The notes under the pieces are model-generated. The model was given only the letters and a program-made list of their open reading frames with translations. It ran no database searches and was not told the origin of the DNA. A DNA stretch of 64,000 nt from CATOSP01 sp965197545. GTDB lineage: Bacteria; Chloroflexota; Dehalococcoidia; Lucifugimonadales; UBA3495. A program made the translations under genes and the position numbers. The stretch lies in NCBI GenBank assembly GCA_965197545.1, contig CBDANJ010000008.1, positions 1,054,001-1,118,000 on the forward strand, in the 5' to 3' direction. Below, one piece after another: positions 24,446 through 33,807 of the stretch (its first letter is position 1; every line of letters starts with the position of its first letter).

Positions 24446-24640
24446 GTCGGATACCTCTCTCAGGCCGGGCTAAGAATGTCGGGGCTTGACCGGCCAGCAC
24501 GAATGATTATATCCCGGCGGAGCAGAGCCGCAAAGTTACGCCATCCCGGACTACTGACCACTCACCATCGGCAACAGCTTTAACTGCGCCGCGCAAGGGG
24601 TTAGAATCCAGCCAGTGCAGATTCGATTGGGAGTAGTCTT

Positions 24641-25129
24641 ATGCCTCCACCTGAAAGATACAACTCGGGCTACAACGTTGGAGTTGGCGGCGCGGTCGTA
24701 GACGATGGGCGGTTGCTTCTGGTGCGGCGGGCCTCGCGCCGGGGCCGTGGTAACTGGCAGGTCCCCGGCGGATTCATCGAGCCCGATGAGACCATCGAGC
24801 AAGCGGTTGTGCGGGAAGTGGAAGAGGAGGCCGGCGTCGATTCCGAAGTAGTCGGCGTCCTCGGTATCAGGAACCGTTACGACGAGGACAGCGCCAACAG
24901 CTTGTACATAGTCCTATTGCTCAAGTGGGTAGGACGCGAGCCCAAACCTGACGAACACGAGGTTGACCGCGCCTGCTTCTTTACGCTGGATGAGATCTGT
25001 GCCTTGGAACAGGTGCCGCCGATCAACGTAGAGATCGCCAAGCGCGCGTTGGACCCTGACCGCAGGTTGCTCAACCCCATGACGGTCACCCAGCTCAACC
25101 GGACTCCTTACACCTTGTTCGTGGGGTAA
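24641..25129 (+). CDS. NUDIX hydrolase
   Basis: The 162-residue protein contains a full Nudix box, GGFIEPDETIEQAVVREVEEEAGV, written here as G-x5-E-x7-REVEEEAG, with the metal-binding glutamates present. LLLVRRASRRGRGNWQVPGG precedes it. Nudix enzymes hydrolyse nucleoside diphosphates linked to another moiety; candidates are ADP-ribose or NADH-type substrates, but no subfamily marker was recognised. It is transcribed toward aconitase, with a gap of 133 bases. Confidence 0.92.
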   Translation: MPPPERYNSGYNVGVGGAVVDDGRLLLVRRASRRGRGNWQVPGGFIEPDETIEQAVVREVEEEAGVDSEVVGVLGIRNRYDEDSANSLYIVLLLKWVGREPKPDEHEVDRACFFTLDEICALEQVPPINVEIAKRALDPDRRLLNPMTVTQLNRTPYTLFVG

Positions 25130-25262
25130 CACTGTGGGAGTCCCTCGCTGGGCCGGGCTGGGACATCCCAGGTTTGACGCGGTTGAACGTGGCTGCTAAA
25201 CTCCAGCCTGCCGACCTACGACCCTACTCTATTTTGCAATTTTTCCTATGGGGGATTGCCTC

Positions 25263-27542
25263 ATGGTAGCTAGCGATTCGACACCAGAATTCGTGACCAA
25301 GGTATACGAAACTATGCAGCGGAACCTGGAAGCCGTCCGCCGCAGAGTTGGCAAGCCCATGACCCTGGCCGATAAGTTGCTTCTTTCCCATCTCGACGAC
25401 CCTGAAAACCAGGAGTTGATTCCTGGCAGAAGTTACCTCCAGGTGCGTCCAGACCGGGTCATCCTACAGGATGTGCTGGGCCAGACCGCCGTCCTTCAGT
25501 TCATGCAGACCCGGCGCGCCACCACGGCCATTCCTACTACGGTCCACTGCGACCATCTCATCCAGGCCCGTGTTGAGGGTTCCCAGGACTTGCGCGAGTC
25601 GCTTGCAGAGAATAACGAGGTCTATGACTTCCTCCGCTCCGCCAGCGCCAAGTACGGCATAGGATTCTGGGGTCCTGGCGCCGGGATCATTCACCAGGTT
25701 AACCTGGAACAGTACGCTTTCCCCGGCGCGGTCATCATCGGCACCGACTCCCACACCCCGAACGGAGGCGGGCTCGGCTCCTGCTCCGTGGGTGTGGGCG
25801 GAGCCGACGCGGTGGAGGCGATGGCTGGCCTGCCCTGGGAGGTGCTCTTCCCCACTCGCATCGGCGTTCACCTGACCGGCGAGATGAACGGCTGGACTGC
25901 TCCGAAGGACGTCATACTCTTTCTGGCGGGGGCGCTCACTGTCTCAGGCGGCACCAACGCGATCATCGAATACTTCGGCCCTGGGGCCCGGTCCATCAGC
26001 TGCACCGGCAAGGCCACCATTACCAACATGGGTGCGGAGCTCGGCGCGACGACTTCGGTCTTCCCGTACGACGAGCGAATGGCCCGCTATCTCGAAGCCA
26101 CCGGCCGGGGTGAACTGGCCAAGCTGGCCGACCAGCACAAGGAGATGTTGGCGGCCGACCCAGACGTTGAAGCCAACCCTGAGCAGTACTTCGACCGCAT
26201 CGTGGAGATAGACCTCTCCACGCTGGAGCCCCACATCGTCGGCCCCCACTCCCCGGACCGGGCGCGGCCCATCTCCCAGTTCGCCCAGGAGGTGGCTGAC
26301 CAGTCCAACGGGTTCGTCGACGAAATATCCACCGCCCTCATCGGAAGCTGCACCAACTCATCCTACGAGGACATGAGCCGCTCCGCCGACGTAGCCGAGC
26401 AGGCCAACGCCAAGGGCATCAAGGTAGCGGTGCCGTTCATGGTGACTCCCGGGTCCGAGCAGGTCCGCTCCACCATCGAGCGCGACGGTCAGCTCTCCAC
26501 GCTTAGGGACGCTGGAGCCACGGTCCTGGCCAACGCCTGCGGCCCTTGCATCGGCCAGTGGCGGCGGTCGCGGGAGGCTTCGGAGCAGCCTAACTCCATC
26601 GTCACGTCTTACAACCGGAACTTCCCAGCCCGTAACGACGGCCAGGCTTCGACGATGAACTTCATCGCCAGCCCGGAGATCACCACCGCTTTCGCTCTGG
26701 CGGGTAGGCTTTCCTTCAATCCCTTGACCGACACGATCACCGACGCCCAGGGCAACGAGGTCATGCTCGACCCGCCCAAGCCGGCCCCGGAGGTCCCGGC
26801 CACGGGATTTGACCCCGGCCAGGCGTCCTATTTCCCGCCGCCGGACGACGGCAGCGGCATCGAAGTCGCGGTGGACCCCAACAGTCAGCGCCTCCAGGTC
26901 ATGAACCCCTGGCCCGCCTGGGACGGTGAAGACTTCACCGGAATGCCGGTCTTGATGAAGGTCCAGGGCAAGTGCACGACGGACCACATTTCCCCGGCTG
27001 GTGTATGGCTAAGCCTGCGGGGCCACCTGGACAAGTTCAGCGATAACCTGCTCATGGGCGCGACCAACGCCTACACCGGTGACAACGGCAAGGCCGTGGA
27101 TGTTCTTACCAGCGAGACCGGGAAGGCCATTTCCTCCATTGCCCGCAACTACCAGGCCGAGGGCGTCAAGTGGGTGATCGTGGGAGACGACAACTACGGC
27201 GAGGGCAGCAGCCGTGAGCACGCCGCGCTGTCGCCGCGGCTGTTGGGCGGCGCGGCGGTAATCGCCCGCAGCTTCGCCAGGATCCACGAGACCAACCTTA
27301 AGAAACAGGGATTGCTGCCCCTGACCTTCAGTTCCCGGGACGACTATGACAGGCTCCGGGAGGATGACCGGATCAGCCTTACCGGCCTCCAAGACCTGGC
27401 TCCCGATAAGCCGGTAATCTGCACCGTCCACCACTCCGACGGGACCACCGAGAACCTGGAGCTGAATCACTCCTTCGGTGAGTCTCAGATCGTTTGGTTC
27501 AGGCTTGGGTCCGCCCTGAACCTGTTCCACGCCCAAGGGTAG
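25263..27542 (+). CDS. acn: aconitate hydratase
   Basis: The 759-residue aconitase (mitochondrial-type length) interconverts citrate and isocitrate. The three iron-sulfur cysteines are in LIGSCTNSSYEDM and ANACGPCIGQW. The swivel domain is marked by DDNYGEGSSREHAALSPRLL, RSFARIHETNLKKQG and LPLTF. Start ATG 25263 is preferred over the in-frame ATG at 25248 because GGGGGAT lies a suitable distance before it and nothing precedes 25248. A hairpin terminator follows the stop. No other Krebs cycle gene is in the window. Confidence 0.95.
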   Translation: MVASDSTPEFVTKVYETMQRNLEAVRRRVGKPMTLADKLLLSHLDDPENQELIPGRSYLQVRPDRVILQDVLGQTAVLQFMQTRRATTAIPTTVHCDHLIQARVEGSQDLRESLAENNEVYDFLRSASAKYGIGFWGPGAGIIHQVNLEQYAFPGAVIIGTDSHTPNGGGLGSCSVGVGGADAVEAMAGLPWEVLFPTRIGVHLTGEMNGWTAPKDVILFLAGALTVSGGTNAIIEYFGPGARSISCTGKATITNMGAELGATTSVFPYDERMARYLEATGRGELAKLADQHKEMLAADPDVEANPEQYFDRIVEIDLSTLEPHIVGPHSPDRARPISQFAQEVADQSNGFVDEISTALIGSCTNSSYEDMSRSADVAEQANAKGIKVAVPFMVTPGSEQVRSTIERDGQLSTLRDAGATVLANACGPCIGQWRRSREASEQPNSIVTSYNRNFPARNDGQASTMNFIASPEITTAFALAGRLSFNPLTDTITDAQGNEVMLDPPKPAPEVPATGFDPGQASYFPPPDDGSGIEVAVDPNSQRLQVMNPWPAWDGEDFTGMPVLMKVQGKCTTDHISPAGVWLSLRGHLDKFSDNLLMGATNAYTGDNGKAVDVLTSETGKAISSIARNYQAEGVKWVIVGDDNYGEGSSREHAALSPRLLGGAAVIARSFARIHETNLKKQGLLPLTFSSRDDYDRLREDDRISLTGLQDLAPDKPVICTVHHSDGTTENLELNHSFGESQIVWFRLGSALNLFHAQG

Positions 27543-27567
27543 GGAACAAATGTTACGGCAGGGAACC

Positions 27568-27605
27568 GCGCCCCCGGTGTGAGGCCGGGGGGCGTTTCTG
27601 TTTTC
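27568..27605 (+). terminator. rho-independent terminator of aconitase
   Basis: GCGCCCCCGG and CCGGGGGGCG form a stem of about ten pairs with a single G bulge around a TGTGAGG loop. A T-rich run TTTCTGTTTTCC follows. It lies 25 bases after the aconitase stop. Confidence 0.75.
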
Positions 27606-27766
27606 CTATTCACCTTGGAAATTTCCCTAACTCTTGAGAAGGTTGAAAGACCTTGAAACAGCAGATTAACGTGGATTGACGGAGTTTTAGCGCATTTATA
27701 CACTAGCGACGCTACTGGCCCAGGGAGGACCGCCATGATTGTAGATAGCAACTGAAGGCGGGCCTC

Positions 27767-28177
27767 TTGGAGGAACGGGAATCCATTTGGGCAGTCCCCC
27801 GGACAGCCCTGGTACTCTACCGCATTGTCTTTGCTGTCCTGGTCATATCCAGCGTTACCATTATTGCCTGGAATGAGACTATCATTCACGCGGACGGCGG
27901 ATTTTATGAGACATTTACGGCCATTGGCCGCGCTTCCAGCCCGTTCATCTTCCTGTCAGCAGCATTCACAGTTATTTTCGTGGAGGGTTTATACATGCTT
28001 GCCGAGATATTGATTAAGGAGCGTTATATTCGGAAAGGCCGGGAGGCTGAACGCGAGGAAAGAACGAAACGGGAACGAGAGGCGTACCAGAAGTTCGGTG
28101 TGGTCGTGGATGGCGTTCGTATGCTTCCAGACACGGAAGAAGTGCGCCGGTTCCTTGCCAGTGAATCTGAGGAGTAA
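27767..28177 (+). CDS. small two-helix membrane protein, hypothetical
   Basis: The 136-residue product starts at a TTG codon (27767). Two hydrophobic helices are visible at about 14-35 (LVLYRIVFAVLVISSVTIIA) and 58-82 (FIFLSAAFTVIFVEGLYMLA). A long charged cytoplasmic tail rich in arginine and glutamate (KGREAEREERTKREREAYQ) follows, and the end is acidic. No family was recognised. The reading frame is lower in GC than its neighbours. It converges on the MFS gene, whose stop lies 15 bases away. Confidence 0.6.
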   Translation: MEERESIWAVPRTALVLYRIVFAVLVISSVTIIAWNETIIHADGGFYETFTAIGRASSPFIFLSAAFTVIFVEGLYMLAEILIKERYIRKGREAEREERTKREREAYQKFGVVVDGVRMLPDTEEVRRFLASESEE

Positions 28178-28191
28178 GAAACCGAGGGGTT

Positions 28192-29466
28192 TTAGTCCGG
28201 CGTCGATTCAACTACAGCCGCCCGCCCCGTCCCCACTCGCAGCTCCCTGACCTCCGGACTTACGCCGTAGACAACTCCAGCCACTAGTACAATAACCACC
28301 GCACCGGCCGCCACGGCGATGGGCGCGCCCAGGTAGTCGGTGACGATTCCAGCTTGCGATACACTGAGCGGCGACAGGCTCCAGGTAATGCCGTACAACC
28401 CCATGACCCGGCCCCGCAACTGGTCCGGCACCAGTTGTTGAATGGTGCTTAGGCCGCCCACCAGGTACCACGAGTTGGCTACGCCCACCACGAACAGCAG
28501 GGCCATTGACACCCGGTAAAGCTCCTGCCCCGCCGCCAAAGCGAACATAATAAGGGCCAGTCCGTAGAGTACAGCTCCCCCCAGGATCATTATTCCCTTG
28601 GGGAATCCCTCCTTCAGGTTGCCCACCATCCAGGTGCCAAGTATCGCCCCGACACCCGACGCGCCCAGGAGCCAGCCGATCTTCTCCGCCCCCACGTGAA
28701 GGACCTCCTCCGCGAACACGGGCATCAACCCGATGTAGGCCATCCCGAACAGGCTGTTGCAAAAGGTGAGCAGCATCACGTGAAGGAATATGGGGTGGCG
28801 GCGCACGTAGCTCAGGCTTTCGCCTATCTGTTGGAGCACCTGCCCCCTGGACGGAGGACGAGGACGCATACGGAGCAACGATACCACCGTGGCCAGAATG
28901 TAGAACGTGGCCGCGCTGAAGAACATAGAGGCTTCGATGCTCACCCGCTCGATAATTATTCCGGCGAGGACCGGTCCGGCGATTCTCACGGTGTTCCAGA
29001 CCAGGGAGTCCATAGCCACAGCGTTGACGATGTGTTCCGGTCGCACCAGCCTTGGGGACACGCTGGCCCGGCTGGGCTGGTCCACGGCCTGTCCCGCCCC
29101 GATGATGACCGCCGCCAAAAGCAGGTGCCAACTCTGGACCATGCCAGTGAATACCGATATGGCCAGGAGGACCACCACAGTAGCCGTGGACGCCTGGGCG
29201 GCGGCCACGAGGAATTTGGGTTCCCACCGGTCGGCAAGCACCCCGCCCAGCAGATTCAGCGCCAGCGCGGGCACGGCGATCGCCATACCCAGCAGGGCCA
29301 GGTCCATCGGCTCGCCGGTCAGCTTGAACATCTGCCAGTGCATGGTGAACTGGAGCAGCATTTGATGGCCGGTCACCCCGGTCATCAGGGCCAACCAGTA
29401 ATACCGGAAGTGCCCGTAAGTCATCGACACGGGCAGAATGCGGCTGATGACGCTACTGCCGGTCAT
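28192..29466 (-). CDS. MFS transporter (drug/metabolite exporter type)
   Basis: The 424-residue protein has about twelve hydrophobic segments with a cytoplasmic loop in the middle (about 205-225), the layout of the major facilitator superfamily. ADRWEPKF after the second helix matches the loop 2-3 motif. It resembles MFS_3-type (enterobactin exporter-like) proteins rather than sugar symporters. Polytopic inner membrane protein; substrate unknown. It precedes, on the same strand, an intergenic gap to the amidohydrolase gene. Confidence 0.9.
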   Translation of the reverse strand: MTGSSVISRILPVSMTYGHFRYYWLALMTGVTGHQMLLQFTMHWQMFKLTGEPMDLALLGMAIAVPALALNLLGGVLADRWEPKFLVAAAQASTATVVVLLAISVFTGMVQSWHLLLAAVIIGAGQAVDQPSRASVSPRLVRPEHIVNAVAMDSLVWNTVRIAGPVLAGIIIERVSIEASMFFSAATFYILATVVSLLRMRPRPPSRGQVLQQIGESLSYVRRHPIFLHVMLLTFCNSLFGMAYIGLMPVFAEEVLHVGAEKIGWLLGASGVGAILGTWMVGNLKEGFPKGIMILGGAVLYGLALIMFALAAGQELYRVSMALLFVVGVANSWYLVGGLSTIQQLVPDQLRGRVMGLYGITWSLSPLSVSQAGIVTDYLGAPIAVAAGAVVIVLVAGVVYGVSPEVRELRVGTGRAAVVESTPD

Positions 29467-29543
29467 CGTTGCTCCGTGGCCTGTCGAGGTGCGTGCCGGT
29501 GGCGGGCCAACCCAGCGATGTGGGTGCTGAAATGACCACCACG

Positions 29544-31094
29544 TCAGGCCGTGGCGTTGTACAGGGTATGGGGTGTGGCGTTCGGCGGGACTGTTCCCAG
29601 GTAAAACAGGCGCAGATGGGGTTCAACCAATTTGGCCAGTTCTCTCCGCTCGGCCTCCTGGGGGGAGAGGGGCCGGTCGAGGGCCGCCTTTAGCTCCCGG
29701 AAGAGTTCTTCTTTGTCGACGCGGGTCAACCGGCCGTCTTGAAGCAACACTTCTCCGTCGACCATCACGGTTTCAACGTCTATGGCCCTTCCGCGGTGTA
29801 CCAGGGCGTCAACCATAGACACCTCCGGGTCAAGGAAGGGCTCCTCTATGTTCCGCAGGTTCACCAGCGTCATGTCAGCCCTTTTACCGGGCTCCAGGGT
29901 GCCGATCCGTTCTCCAAACCAACTGGTGTACGCACCGTTCTCAGTGGCCATTTGCAACACCTGGTGGGAAGTGGGTGGGTCAAGGTCTATGCCGGGCACG
30001 CGGTGGATTTTCAACACCAACCGCATCTCTTGAAACAGGTCCTTATCGTCGTTGAGGCCGGCCTCGTCGCTGCCGATTGCCACCTTGATTCCCGCCGCCA
30101 GTATCTTGTTCATGGGGGCGATGCCGCTCTGGAGGCGCAGGTTGGAACTGGCGTTATGACAGATGTTCGTCCCGGTCTCGGCCATGATGCGCAGGTCTTC
30201 GTCGGTGGCCCATACGCTGTGGCCGCAGGTCACCTCTGGCCCCAGGAATCCCAGTTCGTGCAGGTGCTGGAGAGGGGTCTTGTTCCACGCATGGAAGCCG
30301 TACAGCTTTTGATAGACGGTCTCCTGCAAGTGGACGTGAATCCCGGTGCTGTACCTGTTGGCCAGCCCCTTCAGCGCCATCAAGAGCTCGTCGCTGCATC
30401 GGTGGACGTTACTTGGGGCCATTGTCACCTGGACCCGCTCGTACCGGTTGTTTCCGTACTTCCCGCAGATATCGTCCAGCACCGGCATCACTTCATCCAC
30501 GGGCCGGTAGCTGGGGGACATGAAGGCGCGGTATCGTTCTCCCAGGTCTCCGGGCATGGTCGTGGCAAACTCCTCTTCACCCCCGCCCGCTCCCGCAACC
30601 ATGGAGTTTTGATCGGCGATGGAGGGGGCGTAGGAGACCCGCATTCCCGAAGCCTGGTATGCTCCGACGACTTTGTCGGCTATTTCCATGCTGACGGGGC
30701 CTACTCCCCTACCCGGTGAGTGGATGGCCTGGACCGCGGTTGTACCTGTCTCGATCATTTGCACCGCGCCGTAGAGTTGGTCCAGGTAGGGGTCGATGGT
30801 CCGGACGCCGATCCTAGCAAGGCTCCACATCTCCAGGGGCAGGTCGGGGGCGCCCATCTGGAAGGGTGTCAGGCCAACGTGGAAGTGATCGTTGACCAAT
30901 CCGGGCATTACTATGTGATTGCCCGACCCGATGATTTCCATGTCCGGATGTCTGGCCCGAAGCTCTTCAAATCCGCCTGTCTCGATGATCTCCCCGTCGC
31001 GCTGCAACACCGCGCCGTCGTCAATCACTTCCGCCGAATTGGGCCCTGTGATCTTGCAGACCACGTACTTTCCACGCACTAGAGACGATGCCAT
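29544..31094 (-). CDS. amidohydrolase (TRZ/ATZ-like, cytosine/SAH deaminase type)
   Basis: The 516-residue TIM-barrel metal hydrolase shows NHIVMPGLVNDHFHVGLTPF with the metal histidines 70 and 72, STGIHVHLQE (third histidine region), TCGHSVWATDEDL and the aspartate motif AIGSDEAGLND. The family deaminates or dechlorinates N-heterocycles and includes 5-methylthioadenosine/S-adenosylhomocysteine deaminase and triazine hydrolases. It is longer than usual by a C-terminal extension of some 40 residues. The substrate is unknown. It starts divergently from the SDR gene at 31300, leaving a 205-base shared promoter region. Confidence 0.9.
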   Translation of the reverse strand: MASSLVRGKYVVCKITGPNSAEVIDDGAVLQRDGEIIETGGFEELRARHPDMEIIGSGNHIVMPGLVNDHFHVGLTPFQMGAPDLPLEMWSLARIGVRTIDPYLDQLYGAVQMIETGTTAVQAIHSPGRGVGPVSMEIADKVVGAYQASGMRVSYAPSIADQNSMVAGAGGGEEEFATTMPGDLGERYRAFMSPSYRPVDEVMPVLDDICGKYGNNRYERVQVTMAPSNVHRCSDELLMALKGLANRYSTGIHVHLQETVYQKLYGFHAWNKTPLQHLHELGFLGPEVTCGHSVWATDEDLRIMAETGTNICHNASSNLRLQSGIAPMNKILAAGIKVAIGSDEAGLNDDKDLFQEMRLVLKIHRVPGIDLDPPTSHQVLQMATENGAYTSWFGERIGTLEPGKRADMTLVNLRNIEEPFLDPEVSMVDALVHRGRAIDVETVMVDGEVLLQDGRLTRVDKEELFRELKAALDRPLSPQEAERRELAKLVEPHLRLFYLGTVPPNATPHTLYNATA

Positions 31095-31299
31095 TAATGA
31101 CTCCCTTCGTCAGGCTCAATAGGACCTTGGCGGCCCGACACCGCCCGAGTATAGCCCAAGTATACAACCCCACGAACCACCGGCCACCAATCACCCGCCA
31201 CGAACCACCGGCCACTGGAAGCCCATCGGGGCAAGGGCTATACTGGCCCTGGCTGAGCAACGGTCCGCAACGACAGCGATAATTGCCACAGGAGGAGCT

Positions 31300-32055
31300 A
31301 TGCCGCGGGTAGAAGGCAAGGTAGCCCTGGTCAGCGGAGGCGCGCGGGGAATGGGAGCCGCCGAAGCCAAAATGCTCGCCCTCGAAGGCGCAAAGGTGGT
31401 TATCGGCGACATTCTTGAGGACGAGGGACGCCGCACCGAGGCCGAGATCAACGAGGCTGGCGGGGAGTGCGTATTCGTCCGTCTGGACGTCACCCGCGAC
31501 TCCGACTGGCAGGACGCGGTTTCCACCGCGGTTACCCGATTTGGCAAGCTCGATATCCTGGTCAATAACGCCGGTATTGTGGGCCGGGGTGTGGTGGAGG
31601 ATTGCACCGAAGAAGAGTGGGACCGGATCATGGCAGTCAACGGCAAAGGTGTTTTTCTCGGGACACGAGCGGCGATACCGGAGATGCGAAAGGCCGGCGG
31701 CGGCTCCATCATCAACACATCGTCGATCTCGGGGATGGTGGGACAGGACTACGTTCAGGCCGCCTACAATGCTTCCAAGGGCGCGGTGCGCATATTCACC
31801 AAGGCCGCCGCGGTGCAATACGCCAAGGAGGGGATCAGGGTCAATTCGGTCCATCCCGGCGCGGTTGACACTCCAATGGCGGGCCGCAGGCTCAGCGACC
31901 CGGACCTGCAGCGGCAGTCAGAGGAACGAATTCCCCTTGGCCGGACGGGTAAACCCGAGGACATCGCTTACGGTGTGCTGTATCTGGCCTCCGACGAGTC
32001 CTCATTCGTTACCGGCAGCGAACTGGTGATGGACGGTGGGACGACTGCGCAGTAA
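31300..32055 (+). CDS. SDR family NAD(P)-dependent oxidoreductase
   Basis: The 251-residue short-chain dehydrogenase has the glycine motif GGARGMG at 13-19, NNAG at 89-92, the active-site serine near 142 and YNASK with Tyr156 and Lys160. Aspartate at the end of the second strand (GDIL) suggests NAD rather than NADP preference. A paralogue lies at 43470-44222. It heads a run of three crotonase genes on the same strand, the pairing seen in CoA-thioester degradation, but the substrate is unknown. RBS GGAGG precedes the ATG. Confidence 0.92.
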   Translation: MPRVEGKVALVSGGARGMGAAEAKMLALEGAKVVIGDILEDEGRRTEAEINEAGGECVFVRLDVTRDSDWQDAVSTAVTRFGKLDILVNNAGIVGRGVVEDCTEEEWDRIMAVNGKGVFLGTRAAIPEMRKAGGGSIINTSSISGMVGQDYVQAAYNASKGAVRIFTKAAAVQYAKEGIRVNSVHPGAVDTPMAGRRLSDPDLQRQSEERIPLGRTGKPEDIAYGVLYLASDESSFVTGSELVMDGGTTAQ

Positions 32056-32112
32056 CCAACAACCCCGTAAACGACGATTGAGAAACGCGAGAATTAACTA
32101 GGGAGCGGCAGC

Positions 32113-32943
32113 GTGGCGGAAGTCTCATACCAGGTTGAAGACCGTGTGGCGGTGGTGCGGCTGGAATCCCCGGACACAAGCAACGCGTTCACCCCTTCTA
32201 TGCGCCGGGAGTTGAACCTTGCCTTCATCCGGTTCCGGGACGATGAAGACGCCTGGGTGGCCGTGGTCTGTGGCGGCGGCGATGACTTTTGCGCGGGCTC
32301 GTTACCCCAACCCAACCCTTCATACAATGAGGAACGGGAGCGGGGACTTCTTTGGGCCGGTGGACGAGTGGACACGATGAAGCCGATTATCGCCGCTTTG
32401 CAGGGAGCTTGCGCCGGAGAGGGGCTTGCCCTGGCCCTTGGTTGCGACCTTCGCATCGCCGAAGCCGGGGCCTCGTTTCGCGCCCTGCTAGACCAGGACG
32501 GGGGTTTCCCCAACATAGCCGCGGTGTGGCTGGTGAACCTGATTGGGTTGTCGGCGGCATTGGATATTCTCTGGACCCGCGAGTCGTTGAATGCCGAATC
32601 AGCAATCCGGATGGGTTTCGTCAACAGGTTGGTCCGGCAGGGGGATGAAGAGGCCGTCTGGCAGGAGTCAGAGGGTCGCTTGAACATACGCCCTCTGACT
32701 CCCGCCATTACCACCCGGGAAGGAACGGCTTTCTCCGGGGGCATGAAATTGGCCAGGGAATTGCTGCAATACGCCCCCGTCACCCGCTCTTTTCAGAAGG
32801 AGACGGCTTACAGGTCCATTGGTGTGCCTTTCCACTACGCCCAGAGTCTGGAGGTGGGGCCCAACCCCTACGCCAGCGAAGACCGGATCGAAGGCACCCG
32901 CGCCTTCGTGGAAAACCGCCGCCCGGTATGGCACAACCGTTAG
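32113..32943 (+). CDS. enoyl-CoA hydratase/isomerase family protein
   Basis: The 276-residue crotonase begins at a GTG (32113) after a GGGAGCGGC. Recognisable are the oxyanion strand DDFCAGSLPQPN and LQGACAGEGLALALGCDLRIA. The usual acidic residue after the second strand is missing: the loop reads LLDQDGGFPNIAAV. So the catalytic glutamate pair of enoyl-CoA hydratase is not evident and the reaction may be an isomerisation, a lyase step or something else. First of three neighbouring crotonases; the next gene starts 17 bases after its stop. Confidence 0.88.
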   Translation: MAEVSYQVEDRVAVVRLESPDTSNAFTPSMRRELNLAFIRFRDDEDAWVAVVCGGGDDFCAGSLPQPNPSYNEERERGLLWAGGRVDTMKPIIAALQGACAGEGLALALGCDLRIAEAGASFRALLDQDGGFPNIAAVWLVNLIGLSAALDILWTRESLNAESAIRMGFVNRLVRQGDEEAVWQESEGRLNIRPLTPAITTREGTAFSGGMKLARELLQYAPVTRSFQKETAYRSIGVPFHYAQSLEVGPNPYASEDRIEGTRAFVENRRPVWHNR

Positions 32944-32960
32944 GAGGTGGGAGAAGACTT

Positions 32961-33776
32961 ATGCAGGATCCCCAGGATTTGAATGACGTCCTCCTGCGGC
33001 AACGCCAAAGCCATGTCTTGGTTGCGACCATGAACCGGCCGGAGCGGATGAACGCCTTGGGAGGAGGGCTTCCCCAAGCGTTGAACGAGGCATGGCTGGA
33101 CTTCCGGGACGACCCGGACCTGAAGGTGATGATAATCACCGGCGCGGGGGACCGGGCGTTCTGCGCCGGAGCGGACCTGCGGCAAAACGACGAACGCGCC
33201 CGCGACCTCGGGGCCCAATCGGCCCAGGCCCTGCTGGATGCCGACCGCTCCCGCAGCGTCCGTCCGTCCTTCAACGGAAACAACTTCGGCCTGTGGAAGC
33301 CGGTCATCGCCGCGATCAACGGCTGGTGCCTGGCCGCCGGTTGCGAGATGGCCATGGGCTGCGACCTCCGGGTTATGGAAGAGCAGGCTCAAATAGGCTT
33401 GCCAGAGGTCAAGCGGGGCATGGGGGCCAAACAGACCACTCATAAACTGTACTACCTGACAAGCCTCAACCTGGGACTGGAAATGGTCTGGACGGGAGAC
33501 TCTCTGACCGCTGAACGCGCCTATGAACTGGGGTTGGTCAACGAGGTTGTGCCCCAAGGCCAGTCTGTGGCGCGAGCCAAGGAGATCGCGGAACGAATTT
33601 GCCGTTTCCCGTCAACGTATCTCAACTATCACAAGCTGAGGTTGTTCCAGAGCATAGGGCTGCCATTTGACTACGCCATGGCCCTGGAGCAGCGCTTCCC
33701 TCCCCAGGAAGGACCCGATTACATGCTTGGGTTGGAACGGAGCCTGCGGGAAACGAATGGCGACACGCTGCGCTAA
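32961..33776 (+). CDS. enoyl-CoA hydratase/isomerase family protein
   Basis: This 271-residue crotonase has RAFCAGADLRQND and CLAAGCEMAMGCDLRVM as oxyanion-hole stretches, and AQIGLPEVKRGMG, whose glutamate fits a catalytic position. Of the three tandem members it is the most canonical. Start at ATG 32961, not the in-frame ATG 33 bases earlier, because AGGAGG and GGGAGAAG lie between them. It is 31 bases from the next crotonase, so the three are probably one transcript. CoA-thioester substrate unknown. Confidence 0.9.
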   Translation: MQDPQDLNDVLLRQRQSHVLVATMNRPERMNALGGGLPQALNEAWLDFRDDPDLKVMIITGAGDRAFCAGADLRQNDERARDLGAQSAQALLDADRSRSVRPSFNGNNFGLWKPVIAAINGWCLAAGCEMAMGCDLRVMEEQAQIGLPEVKRGMGAKQTTHKLYYLTSLNLGLEMVWTGDSLTAERAYELGLVNEVVPQGQSVARAKEIAERICRFPSTYLNYHKLRLFQSIGLPFDYAMALEQRFPPQEGPDYMLGLERSLRETNGDTLR

Positions 33777-33807
33777 TTGGGAATGATATTGTCTATCGAG
33801 GCGAACT

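Noticed and set aside
27734..27754. Six-codon frame ATG to TGA before the small membrane protein
   Set aside because: Too short to support. It has GGGAGGACCGCC upstream, but no conservation can be assessed.
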